From Sandaracinobacteroides hominis (lineage in GTDB: Bacteria; Pseudomonadota; Alphaproteobacteria; Sphingomonadales; Sphingomonadaceae), in assembly GCF_016464365.1 (NCBI RefSeq), contig NZ_JADCUC010000005.1, forward strand, positions 232,916 through 296,915: 64,000 nt of DNA, written 5' to 3'. This document shows positions 17,859 to 25,719 of this stretch, in pieces. Position 1 is the stretch's first letter. Every line of letters begins with the position of its first letter. Position numbers and translations under genes: made by a program. Under the pieces are notes generated by a model. That model worked only from the letters and a program-made list of their open reading frames with translations, searched no databases and was not told the origin of the DNA.

Positions 17859-19691
17859 TCAGGAAAGCAGGGCGGCAGCGCTGCCTTCCTCTTCCGCTGC
17901 CTGCAGCGCCCACAGCTCGGCATATGCGCCGCCCGCCGCCAGCAGCTGCTGGTGGGTTCCGCGCTCCACGATTTCGCCCGCCCGCATCACCAGGATCTGA
18001 TCGGCATCCACCACGGTCGAAAGCCGGTGCGCGATAACCAGCGTCGTGCGGCCTTCCTCGGCGACTTCCAGCGCTTCCTGAATGTCGGCCTCGGTGGCAC
18101 TGTCCAGCGCGCTGGTGGCTTCGTCCAGGATCAGGATGGGCGGGTTCTTCAGCAGCGTGCGCGCAATCGCCACCCGCTGCTTTTCCCCGCCAGACAGCTT
18201 CAAACCCCGCTCGCCAACGCGCGTGTCATAGCCGTCCGGCAGGCTTTCGATCAGCCGCCCCAGCTGCGCCGCGGCAGCCGCCGCCTCGATCTGGTCGCGG
18301 CTGGCATCGGCCAGCCCATAGCCGATGTTATAGCCCAGCGTGTCGTTGAACAGCACGGTATCCTGCGGCACCGTGCCGATGGCGCCGCGCAGGCTCGTTT
18401 GCGTCACCTCGCGGATATCCTGCCCGTCGATCAGGATCCGCCCCCCTGTCACGTCATAGAAGCGGAACAGCAGCCGGGCGATCGTGGATTTTCCCGCCCC
18501 TGAGCCGCCGACGATTCCAGTGCGCGAGCCGGCGGGCACCACGAAGCTCAGGCCCTTCAGGATCTCCCGCCCCGGATCATAGCCAAAACGCACATTCTCG
18601 AATCGCACCTCGCCGCCCGTCACCAGCAGCGGCATCGCACCCGGCGCATCCACCACCTCGGCAGGCGTGTCGATCAGGTCGAACATCGCCGCCATGTCCA
18701 CCAACCCCTGCCGGATCGTGCGATAGACCATGCCCAGCAGGTCCAGCGGCCGGAACAGCTGCGCCAGCAACGTGTTCACCAGCACCACATCGCCGGTGGA
18801 AAAGCGCCCCTGCGACCAGCCCCAGACGCTATAGGCCATGGCCCCGCCCATCAGCAGGTTGGTCAGCAGCGACTGGCCGACATTCAGCAGCGCCAGCGAA
18901 TTTTCGGATTTCACCGTCGCATCGGCATAGCGCCGCATCACCCGGCCATAATAATCCGTCTCGCGCGCCTCGGCGGTGAAATATTTCACCGTCTCATAGT
19001 TCAGCAGGCTGTCCACCGAACGCGCAACGCTCGCGGTGTCCAGCTCGTTCATTTCCTCGCGCAGCTTGTTGCGCCAGTCGGTGATCCGCCGGGTGAAGCT
19101 GATATAGGCAACCACCATCACCGCGGTCGCCACCACCAGCTCTACACCAAAGCGCGTCCAGAAAATCACGCCCACCGCCGCCAGCTCGATCACGGTCGGG
19201 GCGATGTTGAACAGCAGGAAATACAGCATCACCTCGATCGACTTGATCCCGCGCTCCACCACCTTTGCCAGCGCCCCGGTCGAGCGGTTCATGTGAAAGC
19301 GCAGAGACAGCCGGTGCAGGTGCGCAAACACATCCTCCGCCAGCCGGCGGGCGGCATCCTGCCCCACCTTCTCGAAGATGACGTTGCGCAGATTGTCGAA
19401 CAGCACCGCCCCGAATCGCGCGCCCGCATAGGCCAGCACCAGCCCGATCGCGAGCATCGCCAGCGGCTCCTTGCCCGGCGCCATCCGGTCTATGGCGCCC
19501 GCATACAGGAAGCCCATGGAAAGCTGCACGGCCTTCGAAACCAGCACCAGCAACATCGCCAGCACGATGCGCAGTTTCAGCTCCGGCGCATCCGACGGCC
19601 ACAGATAGGGAAGAAAGCGCCGCAACGTCCCGAAGTCGGCGCTCGATTTCGCGGAGTCTGGAATTGAGGGGGCTTCAGGCGGCATTCCCAC
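17859..19691 (-). CDS. Atm1-type ABC exporter (ABCB/HMT family)
   Basis: A homodimeric half-transporter of the inner membrane. The 610-aa protein has six helices in residues 40-330 (LVLVSKAVQLSMGFLYAGAI and others), the family stretch RFHMNRSTGALAKVVERG, and VDSLLNYETVKYFTAEARE, which is characteristic of Atm1. The nucleotide-binding domain has Walker A GIVGGSGAGKSTIARLL, signature KLSGGEKQRVAIARTLL and Walker B ILILDEATSALD. Characterised Novosphingobium Atm1 exports glutathione derivatives and metal conjugates. The start is GTG 19691 or ATG 19685. It is divergent from a glyoxalase-II-like gene, which suits a thiol-detoxification context. Confidence 0.93.
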   Translation of the reverse strand: MGMPPEAPSIPDSAKSSADFGTLRRFLPYLWPSDAPELKLRIVLAMLLVLVSKAVQLSMGFLYAGAIDRMAPGKEPLAMLAIGLVLAYAGARFGAVLFDNLRNVIFEKVGQDAARRLAEDVFAHLHRLSLRFHMNRSTGALAKVVERGIKSIEVMLYFLLFNIAPTVIELAAVGVIFWTRFGVELVVATAVMVVAYISFTRRITDWRNKLREEMNELDTASVARSVDSLLNYETVKYFTAEARETDYYGRVMRRYADATVKSENSLALLNVGQSLLTNLLMGGAMAYSVWGWSQGRFSTGDVVLVNTLLAQLFRPLDLLGMVYRTIRQGLVDMAAMFDLIDTPAEVVDAPGAMPLLVTGGEVRFENVRFGYDPGREILKGLSFVVPAGSRTGIVGGSGAGKSTIARLLFRFYDVTGGRILIDGQDIREVTQTSLRGAIGTVPQDTVLFNDTLGYNIGYGLADASRDQIEAAAAAAQLGRLIESLPDGYDTRVGERGLKLSGGEKQRVAIARTLLKNPPILILDEATSALDSATEADIQEALEVAEEGRTTLVIAHRLSTVVDADQILVMRAGEIVERGTHQQLLAAGGAYAELWALQAAEEEGSAAALLS

Positions 19692-19692
19692 T

Positions 19693-19730
19693 CAAGTGGC
19701 ATTGCGAAGCCGCTCCCGCAATGCCACTTG
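19693..19730. promoter_or_regulatory. 13-bp perfect inverted repeat between divergent genes
   Basis: CAAGTGGCATTGC (19693-19705) and GCAATGCCACTTG (19718-19730) are perfect inverted repeats with a 12-bp gap. The site lies between the Atm1-like gene start and the MBL hydrolase gene. There is no T-run, so an operator for a dimeric regulator or an mRNA hairpin is more likely than a terminator. Confidence 0.6.
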
Positions 19731-19779
19731 GCAGAACATGGCAAGTGAACCCACCAGCAACCCGCCGCAGAGTCCACCG

Positions 19780-20421
19780 ATGAAGGCGGTGATCGTGCCC
19801 GTCACCCCGCTGCAGCAGAACTGTACGCTGATCTGGTGCACGCAAACCATGCGCGGCGCCTTCACCGATCCCGGTGGGGATCTCGATCACCTGCTGAAGG
19901 TCGCCGAAGAGCAGGGCGTCACCATCGAGAAGCTGCTGATCACCCACGGCCATATCGACCATTGCGGCCTCTCCGGCGTGCTCGCCGAGCGGCTGGGCGT
20001 CCCCATCGAGGGCCCGCACCCGGACGACAAATTCTGGATAGACATGAACCCGACCGTCGGCGCCCAATATGGAGTCGTTGGCGCCACCGCCTTCACGCCA
20101 GACCGCTGGCTGTACGACGGCGATCAGGTGACGGTCGGCAACCTCACGCTCGATGTCTATCACTGCCCCGGCCACACCCCCGGCCATGTGATCTTCCACC
20201 ACCCGGCCTCCAACCTTGCCATCGTCGGCGACGTGCTCTTCCAGGGCAGTGTCGGCCGCACCGATTTTCCCCAGGGCGATTTCCAGCAGCTGGTAAACTC
20301 CATCACCGGCCGCCTCTGGCCACTCGGCAACCAGACTGCCTTCGTCCCCGGGCATGGCCCGGTCAGCACCTTTGGCCGCGAACGGCAGACCAACCCGTTC
20401 GTCGGGGACGCCGTCCTTTAG
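19780..20421 (+). CDS. MBL-fold metallo-hydrolase, YcbL/glyoxalase II-like
   Basis: A 213-aa zinc hydrolase with the metallo-beta-lactamase motif THGHIDHCG, a second ligand in CPGHTPGHVIF, an Asp ligand in VGDVLFQGSVGRTDFP and the last His in FVPGHGP. The short type-II glyoxalase family (YcbL-like) hydrolyses thioesters such as S-lactoylglutathione; the substrate here is not shown. The ATG at 19780 aligns with the family N-terminus (MKAVIVPVTPLQQNCTLIW); an in-frame ATG at 19738 would add 14 residues. Confidence 0.92.
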   Translation: MKAVIVPVTPLQQNCTLIWCTQTMRGAFTDPGGDLDHLLKVAEEQGVTIEKLLITHGHIDHCGLSGVLAERLGVPIEGPHPDDKFWIDMNPTVGAQYGVVGATAFTPDRWLYDGDQVTVGNLTLDVYHCPGHTPGHVIFHHPASNLAIVGDVLFQGSVGRTDFPQGDFQQLVNSITGRLWPLGNQTAFVPGHGPVSTFGRERQTNPFVGDAVL

Positions 20422-20432
20422 GAGCGTGAACG

Positions 20433-21017
20433 ATGGAAACGCCCGCGCTTGAGCTGTTCCTGCACGTGCGCGTGCTGATCGGAGTCATCCTCGGTCTTTC
20501 CGTCACCCGCCTGCTGAACGGCCTCGCCCGCTTCGCCGAACATCCCCGCCTGCGCATCGCCTGGTGGGTGCATGTCGGCTGGGTGCTGTGGGCGCTGCTC
20601 AGCTTGGTCGGCTTCTGGTGGTGGGAATTCCGCCTCATCCACCTCGCCGAATGGACGTTCGGCGTCTATCTCTTCTTCTTCGCGTATGCGTGCAGCTATT
20701 TCATGGTCTGCAGCCTGCTGTTTCCCGACAATTTGCAGGAATATCAGGATTTTCAGGACTATTTCCTGTCCCGCAGACGCTGGATCTTCGGCTTCATGGC
20801 GCTGTCCTGCGTCCTCGACGTCGGCGACACGCTGCTGAAGGGCCGCTCCTATTTTCAACATCTGGGCTCGCCCTATATCGCGCACTGCGTTGCATTTTTC
20901 GCCATCGCCGCCATCGGCGCCACCAGCCGTAACCCGCGTGTCCACGCCGCCCTCGTCGCAACCGCGCTGTTCCTGCAGGCCGGCTATTTCTTCCTGATGT
21001 ACGACCGCATCAGCTGA
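20433..21017 (+). CDS. Multi-pass membrane protein of unknown function
   Basis: Not recognised. The 194-aa protein has about five to six hydrophobic stretches: LIGVILGLSVTRLLNGLA, WWVHVGWVLWALLSLVGFWW, FGVYLFFFAYACSYFMVCSL, RWIFGFMALSCVLDVGDTLL, IAHCVAFFAIAAIGA and ALVATALFLQAGYFFLM. It is rich in aromatic residues and lacks enzyme motifs. It starts 11 bp after the MBL hydrolase gene with a GGAG-type ribosome site, so both are probably one operon. Confidence 0.8.
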   Translation: METPALELFLHVRVLIGVILGLSVTRLLNGLARFAEHPRLRIAWWVHVGWVLWALLSLVGFWWWEFRLIHLAEWTFGVYLFFFAYACSYFMVCSLLFPDNLQEYQDFQDYFLSRRRWIFGFMALSCVLDVGDTLLKGRSYFQHLGSPYIAHCVAFFAIAAIGATSRNPRVHAALVATALFLQAGYFFLMYDRIS

Positions 21018-21050
21018 GCCACCTTCCGGTTCCTGCAAAGCGGAACATGC

Positions 21051-21091
21051 TCAAAAAAATCCACCCGGCGCGCGTGGCGCACCGGGCGGAT
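21051..21091 (-). terminator. Rho-independent terminator of the HhH/OmpA gene
   Basis: Read on the minus strand, CCGCCCGG and CCGGGTGG form a stem around a GC-rich 13-nt loop, then ATTTTTTT (complement of 21053-21060). It lies 24 bp after the stop of the leftward gene. Confidence 0.88.
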
Positions 21092-21114
21092 CTCCCCTCT
21101 CTCACAGGAGCTCG

Positions 21115-22482
21115 TTACTTGGCGGTGGCATTCTCCGCAGCCGTTTCCGGCGTTGCGGTCGGGTCCACCGTGGTGCCGACGTCAGAGGCGGTCTGGCCCG
21201 CATCCTTCACCTTCACCTCCACCTTGCGTTCATTGGCCATGGTCGCCTCATTGGCCACCACATCGGCCGGCTTGTCGAGATCGATCCGATCCGCCGCGAT
21301 ACCGGCCGCAGCCAGCGCAGCGGCCACCTTCTCGGCGCGGTTCTTGGAAAGCTCGGCGTTGAAGGCTGCATCCCCACGCGGATCGACATAGCCCGATACG
21401 CTCAGGCGCGATCCGGGATGCTCGTCCAGATAGGTCTTCAGCTTCGCCGACTCCGTCGACAGCTCGTTGGTGACGTCAGACTTCGCCGTCGCGAAGAAGA
21501 CGATCAGCATCGGCTTGCCATTCTCTTCCTGCGCGATCAGGCCTTCGCCCTCGGGAATGGCCGGAGGTGCAACCACCGGCTCCACGACAGCGACTTCCTC
21601 TTCAACGACAACAGGCATCGCCGGGCAGATGATCTTCAGCATGCAGAGCAGCGCCAGCAGTGCCGCGCCGCCAAGGCCCAGCCACACCGGCAGCAGCGAA
21701 CCGCCACTGGTCGCCGCCACGGCAGGCACCGCACCCAGCAGCCCCTGCGCATTCACAACAGGCCCGGCAACCTCGCGCGTTTCCTTGTAGGTCGCGGTCG
21801 AGCGCGTGCTCAGCACCGTGGCCGGCAGCCCGAAGAAGGCCGCAAGCGCAGTCATGTCGCCGTTCAGGATCTTCTTCGCCTCGGCGATGAAGGTCGCCAG
21901 CCGCGATTCCGAAATGCTGTCGCCAGAGGCCGAAACCTTCGCCGCCAGCGCTGCCGCATCGGCAGAGGCCAGCGATTCGACCGAACCCGCGTCAGCCGCC
22001 GAAAGCCGTTGCGCCGTTGCTTCACCGACACCGGCAAGCCCCGTCACCGGCAGCCGCCCGGCCGTCAGCTTCTGGCCCACCGTCAGGAATTCGGCGATCC
22101 AGCCATTCTCCAGCAGCTTCGCCTGGAACGGCCAGGTAAAGGGCTGGGCAATGGTAAAATTGCTGCCGCCAGCCGCCAGCATCTTGGAGATATCCGCCGG
22201 GCTCATCGCGGCGATCTGGCCAAAGCGATGCACGCCATTCTTGTGGAACAGTTCGGCGATCTGCGGACCGACCCCTTCGATAGCTTCCAGCTGGTCAGCC
22301 GAATGCGTCGTCTCGGTGCGGACCGTGGCAGTCTTGCCCTCGAAATCGGCAACCCCCAGCGATTGACTTGTCGTTGTACGCGAAGAACCCATCAACCACG
22401 CGATCAGCCCCCCGATCGCAATGCCGATGAAAATCCAGAACAGGATGATCCACCAGCCTACGTGAAATGCAGTGGCAAGCAT
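21115..22482 (-). CDS. Membrane protein with helix-hairpin-helix region and C-terminal OmpA domain
   Basis: An unusual mosaic of 455 aa. Residues 5-30 form a membrane helix (WWIILFWIFIGIAIGGLIAW). Residues 63-105 are a helix-hairpin-helix of the DUF4332/HhH type (LEAIEGVGPQIAELFHKNG), and a second weaker HhH follows near VTGLAGVGEATAQRL. A second membrane helix (LLPVWLGLGGAALLALLCML) precedes an OmpA-like peptidoglycan-binding domain (VFFATAKSDVTNELSTESAK, LSVSGYVDPRGDAAFNAELS, KNRAEKVAAAL). The two helices suggest that the HhH part is cytoplasmic or between membranes and the OmpA part periplasmic. Function is not known. Confidence 0.85.
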   Translation of the reverse strand: MLATAFHVGWWIILFWIFIGIAIGGLIAWLMGSSRTTTSQSLGVADFEGKTATVRTETTHSADQLEAIEGVGPQIAELFHKNGVHRFGQIAAMSPADISKMLAAGGSNFTIAQPFTWPFQAKLLENGWIAEFLTVGQKLTAGRLPVTGLAGVGEATAQRLSAADAGSVESLASADAAALAAKVSASGDSISESRLATFIAEAKKILNGDMTALAAFFGLPATVLSTRSTATYKETREVAGPVVNAQGLLGAVPAVAATSGGSLLPVWLGLGGAALLALLCMLKIICPAMPVVVEEEVAVVEPVVAPPAIPEGEGLIAQEENGKPMLIVFFATAKSDVTNELSTESAKLKTYLDEHPGSRLSVSGYVDPRGDAAFNAELSKNRAEKVAAALAAAGIAADRIDLDKPADVVANEATMANERKVEVKVKDAGQTASDVGTTVDPTATPETAAENATAK

Positions 22483-22559
22483 TCTCTAATTCCCCTTACT
22501 TTCAAGCTGACGGGAAGCTAATCCGATTCCACAGGAATCCCAAACTGTTTATCCGCTGT

Positions 22560-23627
22560 TCAGAAGAGCAGGCCTTGCCTCGGATCGGTCTCGCGCGCGG
22601 GAGGCCGGAACAGGTCCGTGCGCAGCACCGGATGCGGCCTGTCCAGCCCAGTCCGCCGCTTCGCCGCGGCCAGCCGAATTCTCAGCAATCGCCCCCACTC
22701 CCCCTGCGGCCGCATCCGCTCGAACCAGTCCGAGCGATAGAGCTTGCCGCCGCGCATCGCCCGGATACCGTTCAACACCTTCTGCGCCCGGTCGGGATAG
22801 CAGGCCTCCAGCCAGCTCTCGAACAGCGGCGCCACCTCGTGCGGCAACCGGATCGGCTGGCAGAACGCGCCGCTCGCGCCGGCCTCGGCCGCCGCCTGCA
22901 GGATCGCCTCCAGCTCATGGTCGTTCAGCCCCGGAATGATCGGCGAAACCGAAACGAACGCGGGCACACCAGCCGCCGCAAGCCGGCGCATCGCTTCCAG
23001 CCGCCGGTGCGGCGCCGCCGCCCGAGGCTCCATGTTGCGCGCCAACTTCCGGTCCAGCGAGGTGATCGACAGCATCACCGCCGTCAGCCCCTTTGCCGCC
23101 AGCTCCGTCAGCAGCCCGATATCGCCCAACACCCGGTCGGACTTTGTCGTGATACTCACCGGATGCCCGGTCTCCAGGCACAGCTCCAGCACCGCCCGCG
23201 TGATGCCGAAATCCCGCTCGATCGGCTGATAGGGGTCGGTATTCGTCCCCATCGCCAGCACTTCCGGCCGATACCCCGCCTTGGCGAACTCCCGCTTCAG
23301 CAGCGCCGGACCAACGGGCTTGGCAAACAGCTTCGTCTCGAAATCCAGCCCCGGCGACAGGTCGTGATAGGCATGCGTCGGCCGCGCAAAGCAATAGATG
23401 CAGCCATGCTCGCAGCCCCGATAGGCATTGAAGCTGCGGTCGAAGGGAATGTCCGGACTATCGTTGCGGGTGATGGCGTGGCGCGGATGCTCGATCTGCA
23501 CCGTCGTCTTCAAAGGCGGCAGCTCCTCCTCGCCCGCCGCCCAATCCAGCCAATCGCCATCAGCCTCCCGAGCCGGCAGCCCAAATCGGCCGGATAGCTG
23601 ATTCGAAGGAGCGCCACGTCCGGACAT
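22560..23627 (-). CDS. PA0069 family radical SAM protein
   Basis: A 355-aa radical SAM enzyme with the cluster motif CEHGCIYCFARPTHAY (CxxxCxxC), followed by LAMGTNTDPYQPIERDFGIT and ITTKSDRVLGDIGLL. These are typical of the SplB-like PA0069 group, which has no proven reaction. The C-terminus carries LRIRLAAAKRRTGL. It is monocistronic or followed by corA at some distance upstream on the same strand. Confidence 0.9.
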   Translation of the reverse strand: MSGRGAPSNQLSGRFGLPAREADGDWLDWAAGEEELPPLKTTVQIEHPRHAITRNDSPDIPFDRSFNAYRGCEHGCIYCFARPTHAYHDLSPGLDFETKLFAKPVGPALLKREFAKAGYRPEVLAMGTNTDPYQPIERDFGITRAVLELCLETGHPVSITTKSDRVLGDIGLLTELAAKGLTAVMLSITSLDRKLARNMEPRAAAPHRRLEAMRRLAAAGVPAFVSVSPIIPGLNDHELEAILQAAAEAGASGAFCQPIRLPHEVAPLFESWLEACYPDRAQKVLNGIRAMRGGKLYRSDWFERMRPQGEWGRLLRIRLAAAKRRTGLDRPHPVLRTDLFRPPARETDPRQGLLF

Positions 23628-23666
23628 GCACAGAACATAACAGGAACATTTGCCGTCCGGAAGCCG

Positions 23667-24692
23667 CTACAACCAGCCTCTGCGCTTGAAATACAGGTAG
23701 GGCAGCACTGCCGACATCACCATCAGCGCCAGCGCCATCGGATAGCCCTCTACCCATTCCAGCTCCGGCATATGCACGAAGTTCATCCCGTAGATCGACG
23801 CCACCAGCGTCGGTGGCAGGAAGATCACCGCCGCCACCGAGAAGATCTTCACAATGGCATTCTGCTCGATCGAAATCCGCCCCAGCGCCGCGTCCAGCAA
23901 AAAGCTGACATTCTGCGATAGATGGGCGCTGTTCTCCAGCAGGCTCATGATGTCGCGGTTCAGCGATTTCAGCGACTCGCGCACATGTTTGTCGGGCTTC
24001 ACGCGGGTCTCGCCCGCTTCCTGCCCCAGCGACAGGAAGCTGTGCGCGCGCAGCAAGGTCACCAGGCTGTCGTGCACCTTGTTCAGCACAAACTGCGTGC
24101 TGCCGATCCGCCGCAATATGGTCTGCAGATCGGTGTTGGACATGCGCAGCGACTTCGGCCGATCCAGCCCGAAAACCAGGTTGGAAAGGCTGTCGATCTC
24201 CCCGCCCATCCGCTCCAGTATGTCGGCAGTGCGGTCCACTACATTGTCCAGCAATCGGGTCAGCAGATGCACGGCGTTCGCCCCCGGCGCCAGCCGCCCG
24301 CAGCTCTGGTCCAGGCTGCGAAACGCCCGCGGATCGGAATAGCGCACCGTCACCAGTTTGCCCGGCAGCAGGATCAGGCTGACGGGAACGGCTGCAGGCT
24401 CGCCGGAATCGACCCCCACCACCATCAGCACGTTCATCACATGCGCCGTACCTTCGCGATATACGCGGCTGGAGGCCTCGATTTCCGTCATGTCGGACTT
24501 GTCCGGCAGCTCCAGCCCCAGCGCCTCCTCCACCAGCCGCCGCTCGACCTCCAGCGGAAAGGCAAGATCGACCCAGACCGCGGCCTGTATCTCCTGCGCA
24601 GAGGGCAGCGTCAGAATCGGCGTGCCGCCTCCTGCCACTACTTCGGCGGTCAGCGGTTCAGTGGTCCGGTCGGGGGCGTGGAGGCGAAGCAT
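23667..24692 (-). CDS. CorA family divalent cation transporter
   Basis: A magnesium or transition-metal channel of 341 aa. A large cytoplasmic N-terminal domain is followed by two C-terminal membrane helices with the defining YGMNF motif (VASIYGMNFVHMPELEW) and a basic C-terminus (YLYFKRRGWL). The domain features ASSRVYREGTAHVMNVLMVV and SFLLDAALGRISIEQN are family-like. Selectivity cannot be read from sequence. Confidence 0.95.
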   Translation of the reverse strand: MLRLHAPDRTTEPLTAEVVAGGGTPILTLPSAQEIQAAVWVDLAFPLEVERRLVEEALGLELPDKSDMTEIEASSRVYREGTAHVMNVLMVVGVDSGEPAAVPVSLILLPGKLVTVRYSDPRAFRSLDQSCGRLAPGANAVHLLTRLLDNVVDRTADILERMGGEIDSLSNLVFGLDRPKSLRMSNTDLQTILRRIGSTQFVLNKVHDSLVTLLRAHSFLSLGQEAGETRVKPDKHVRESLKSLNRDIMSLLENSAHLSQNVSFLLDAALGRISIEQNAIVKIFSVAAVIFLPPTLVASIYGMNFVHMPELEWVEGYPMALALMVMSAVLPYLYFKRRGWL

Positions 24693-24706
24693 GCCGCACG
24701 CATAGC

Positions 24707-25096
24707 CTACATCGGCGGCACGACAAGCCCAAGGCTCTGCATGACCACCGTCTGGATCAGCAGCACGGCCAGCCAGTGCAGGCTGTCGGCGGCTGCCATA
24801 TGGCCCGGCATCCCGCGAAACCGCAGCGTCACCATCAGCACGGGCACGATGAAACCGATCCAGATGACGACCGCAGTCCCCAGCGCCACGATCCAGGGGT
24901 GGCCGTATTTCGGCCCCATGATCAGCGCGCCCGCCAGGATCGCCGCCAGCCAGAATTCCGCGATCGCCGCCAGCAGCACGAAATCCATGCCCGGCCGCTC
25001 ACCGGGCCGGGACAGCAGGAAATGCCCAAGGCCGATCATCAGGCCGACCAGCGCTGCAATCGAGATGGGCAGCAGGTTGAGATTAATATATTCCAG
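24707..25096 (-). CDS. DUF1761-like integral membrane protein, CTG start
   Basis: A 129-aa protein with four hydrophobic helices (NLLPISIAALVGLMIGLG, VLLAAIAEFWLAAILAGALI, WIVALGTAVVIWIGFIVPVL, LAVLLIQTVVMQSLGLVV). The arrangement resembles DUF1761, a family of unknown function. An ATG exists at 25039, but it would cut the first helix. The full helix begins at CTG 25096-25094 (LEYINLNLLP), preceded by GAGGAG (complement of 25104-25109) at a 7-nt spacing, so CTG initiation is proposed. Confidence 0.72.
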   Translation of the reverse strand: MEYINLNLLPISIAALVGLMIGLGHFLLSRPGERPGMDFVLLAAIAEFWLAAILAGALIMGPKYGHPWIVALGTAVVIWIGFIVPVLMVTLRFRGMPGHMAAADSLHWLAVLLIQTVVMQSLGLVVPPM

Positions 25097-25194
25097 AACA
25101 CTGCTCCTCTTGGCGGGGGCTTTGGGTGTCCGGCCGAAAGGCCGTCAACCTGCCGTTTTCCAGTCCAGTCCTGAACAACCTTGCAGCACGTCTA

Positions 25195-25719
25195 TTATTC
25201 CACAAGGCGTGGCATAAGTTCAACAAAATTACAAGGTTGAAACCTGTTGTCCAGCTGATGGACGAGAATCTCGTCCCAACCGTCGCGCACCGCGCCCGAA
25301 CTGCCCGGCAGCGCAAAGATATAGGTGCCGCGGGCCACCCCGGCCGTGCAACGCGACTGGATGGTGGAGGTGCCGATCTTCGCGAAGGATATCCAGCGGA
25401 ACAGCTCGCCGAATCCGGGAATGATCTTGTCGCACACGGCCTCCACCGCCTCGGGCGTCACATCGCGCCCGGTTACGCCGGTGCCGCCGGTGGAAATCAC
25501 GCAGTCCACGTCGTCGCGCTCGATCCATTCGGCCAGCGTCTCGACGATCAGGTCGCTATCGTCGGTCACGATCCGCCGGTCGGCGATCTGGTGCCCGGCC
25601 GCCTCGATGCGTTGCTGCAGCGTGTCGCCGGATCGGTCGTCGGCAAGGGTTCGCGTATCGGAAACCGTCAGCACGGCGATGCGCACCGGTTTGAAGGCGC
25701 GCGTCTCGTCGATCGGCAC
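25195..25719 (-). CDS. moaB: Molybdenum cofactor biosynthesis protein B
   Basis: A 174-aa MogA/MoaB-type protein that adenylylates or binds molybdopterin in molybdenum cofactor synthesis. Signatures are AVLTVSDTRTLADDRSGDTL, DCVISTGGTGVTGRDVTPEA, FGELFRWISFAKIGTSTIQS and YIFALPGSSGAVRDGW. The GTG start at 25719 overlaps the stop of slt (TAGTG). The open frame upstream lies inside slt and is not homologous. Confidence 0.95.
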   Translation of the reverse strand: MPIDETRAFKPVRIAVLTVSDTRTLADDRSGDTLQQRIEAAGHQIADRRIVTDDSDLIVETLAEWIERDDVDCVISTGGTGVTGRDVTPEAVEAVCDKIIPGFGELFRWISFAKIGTSTIQSRCTAGVARGTYIFALPGSSGAVRDGWDEILVHQLDNRFQPCNFVELMPRLVE

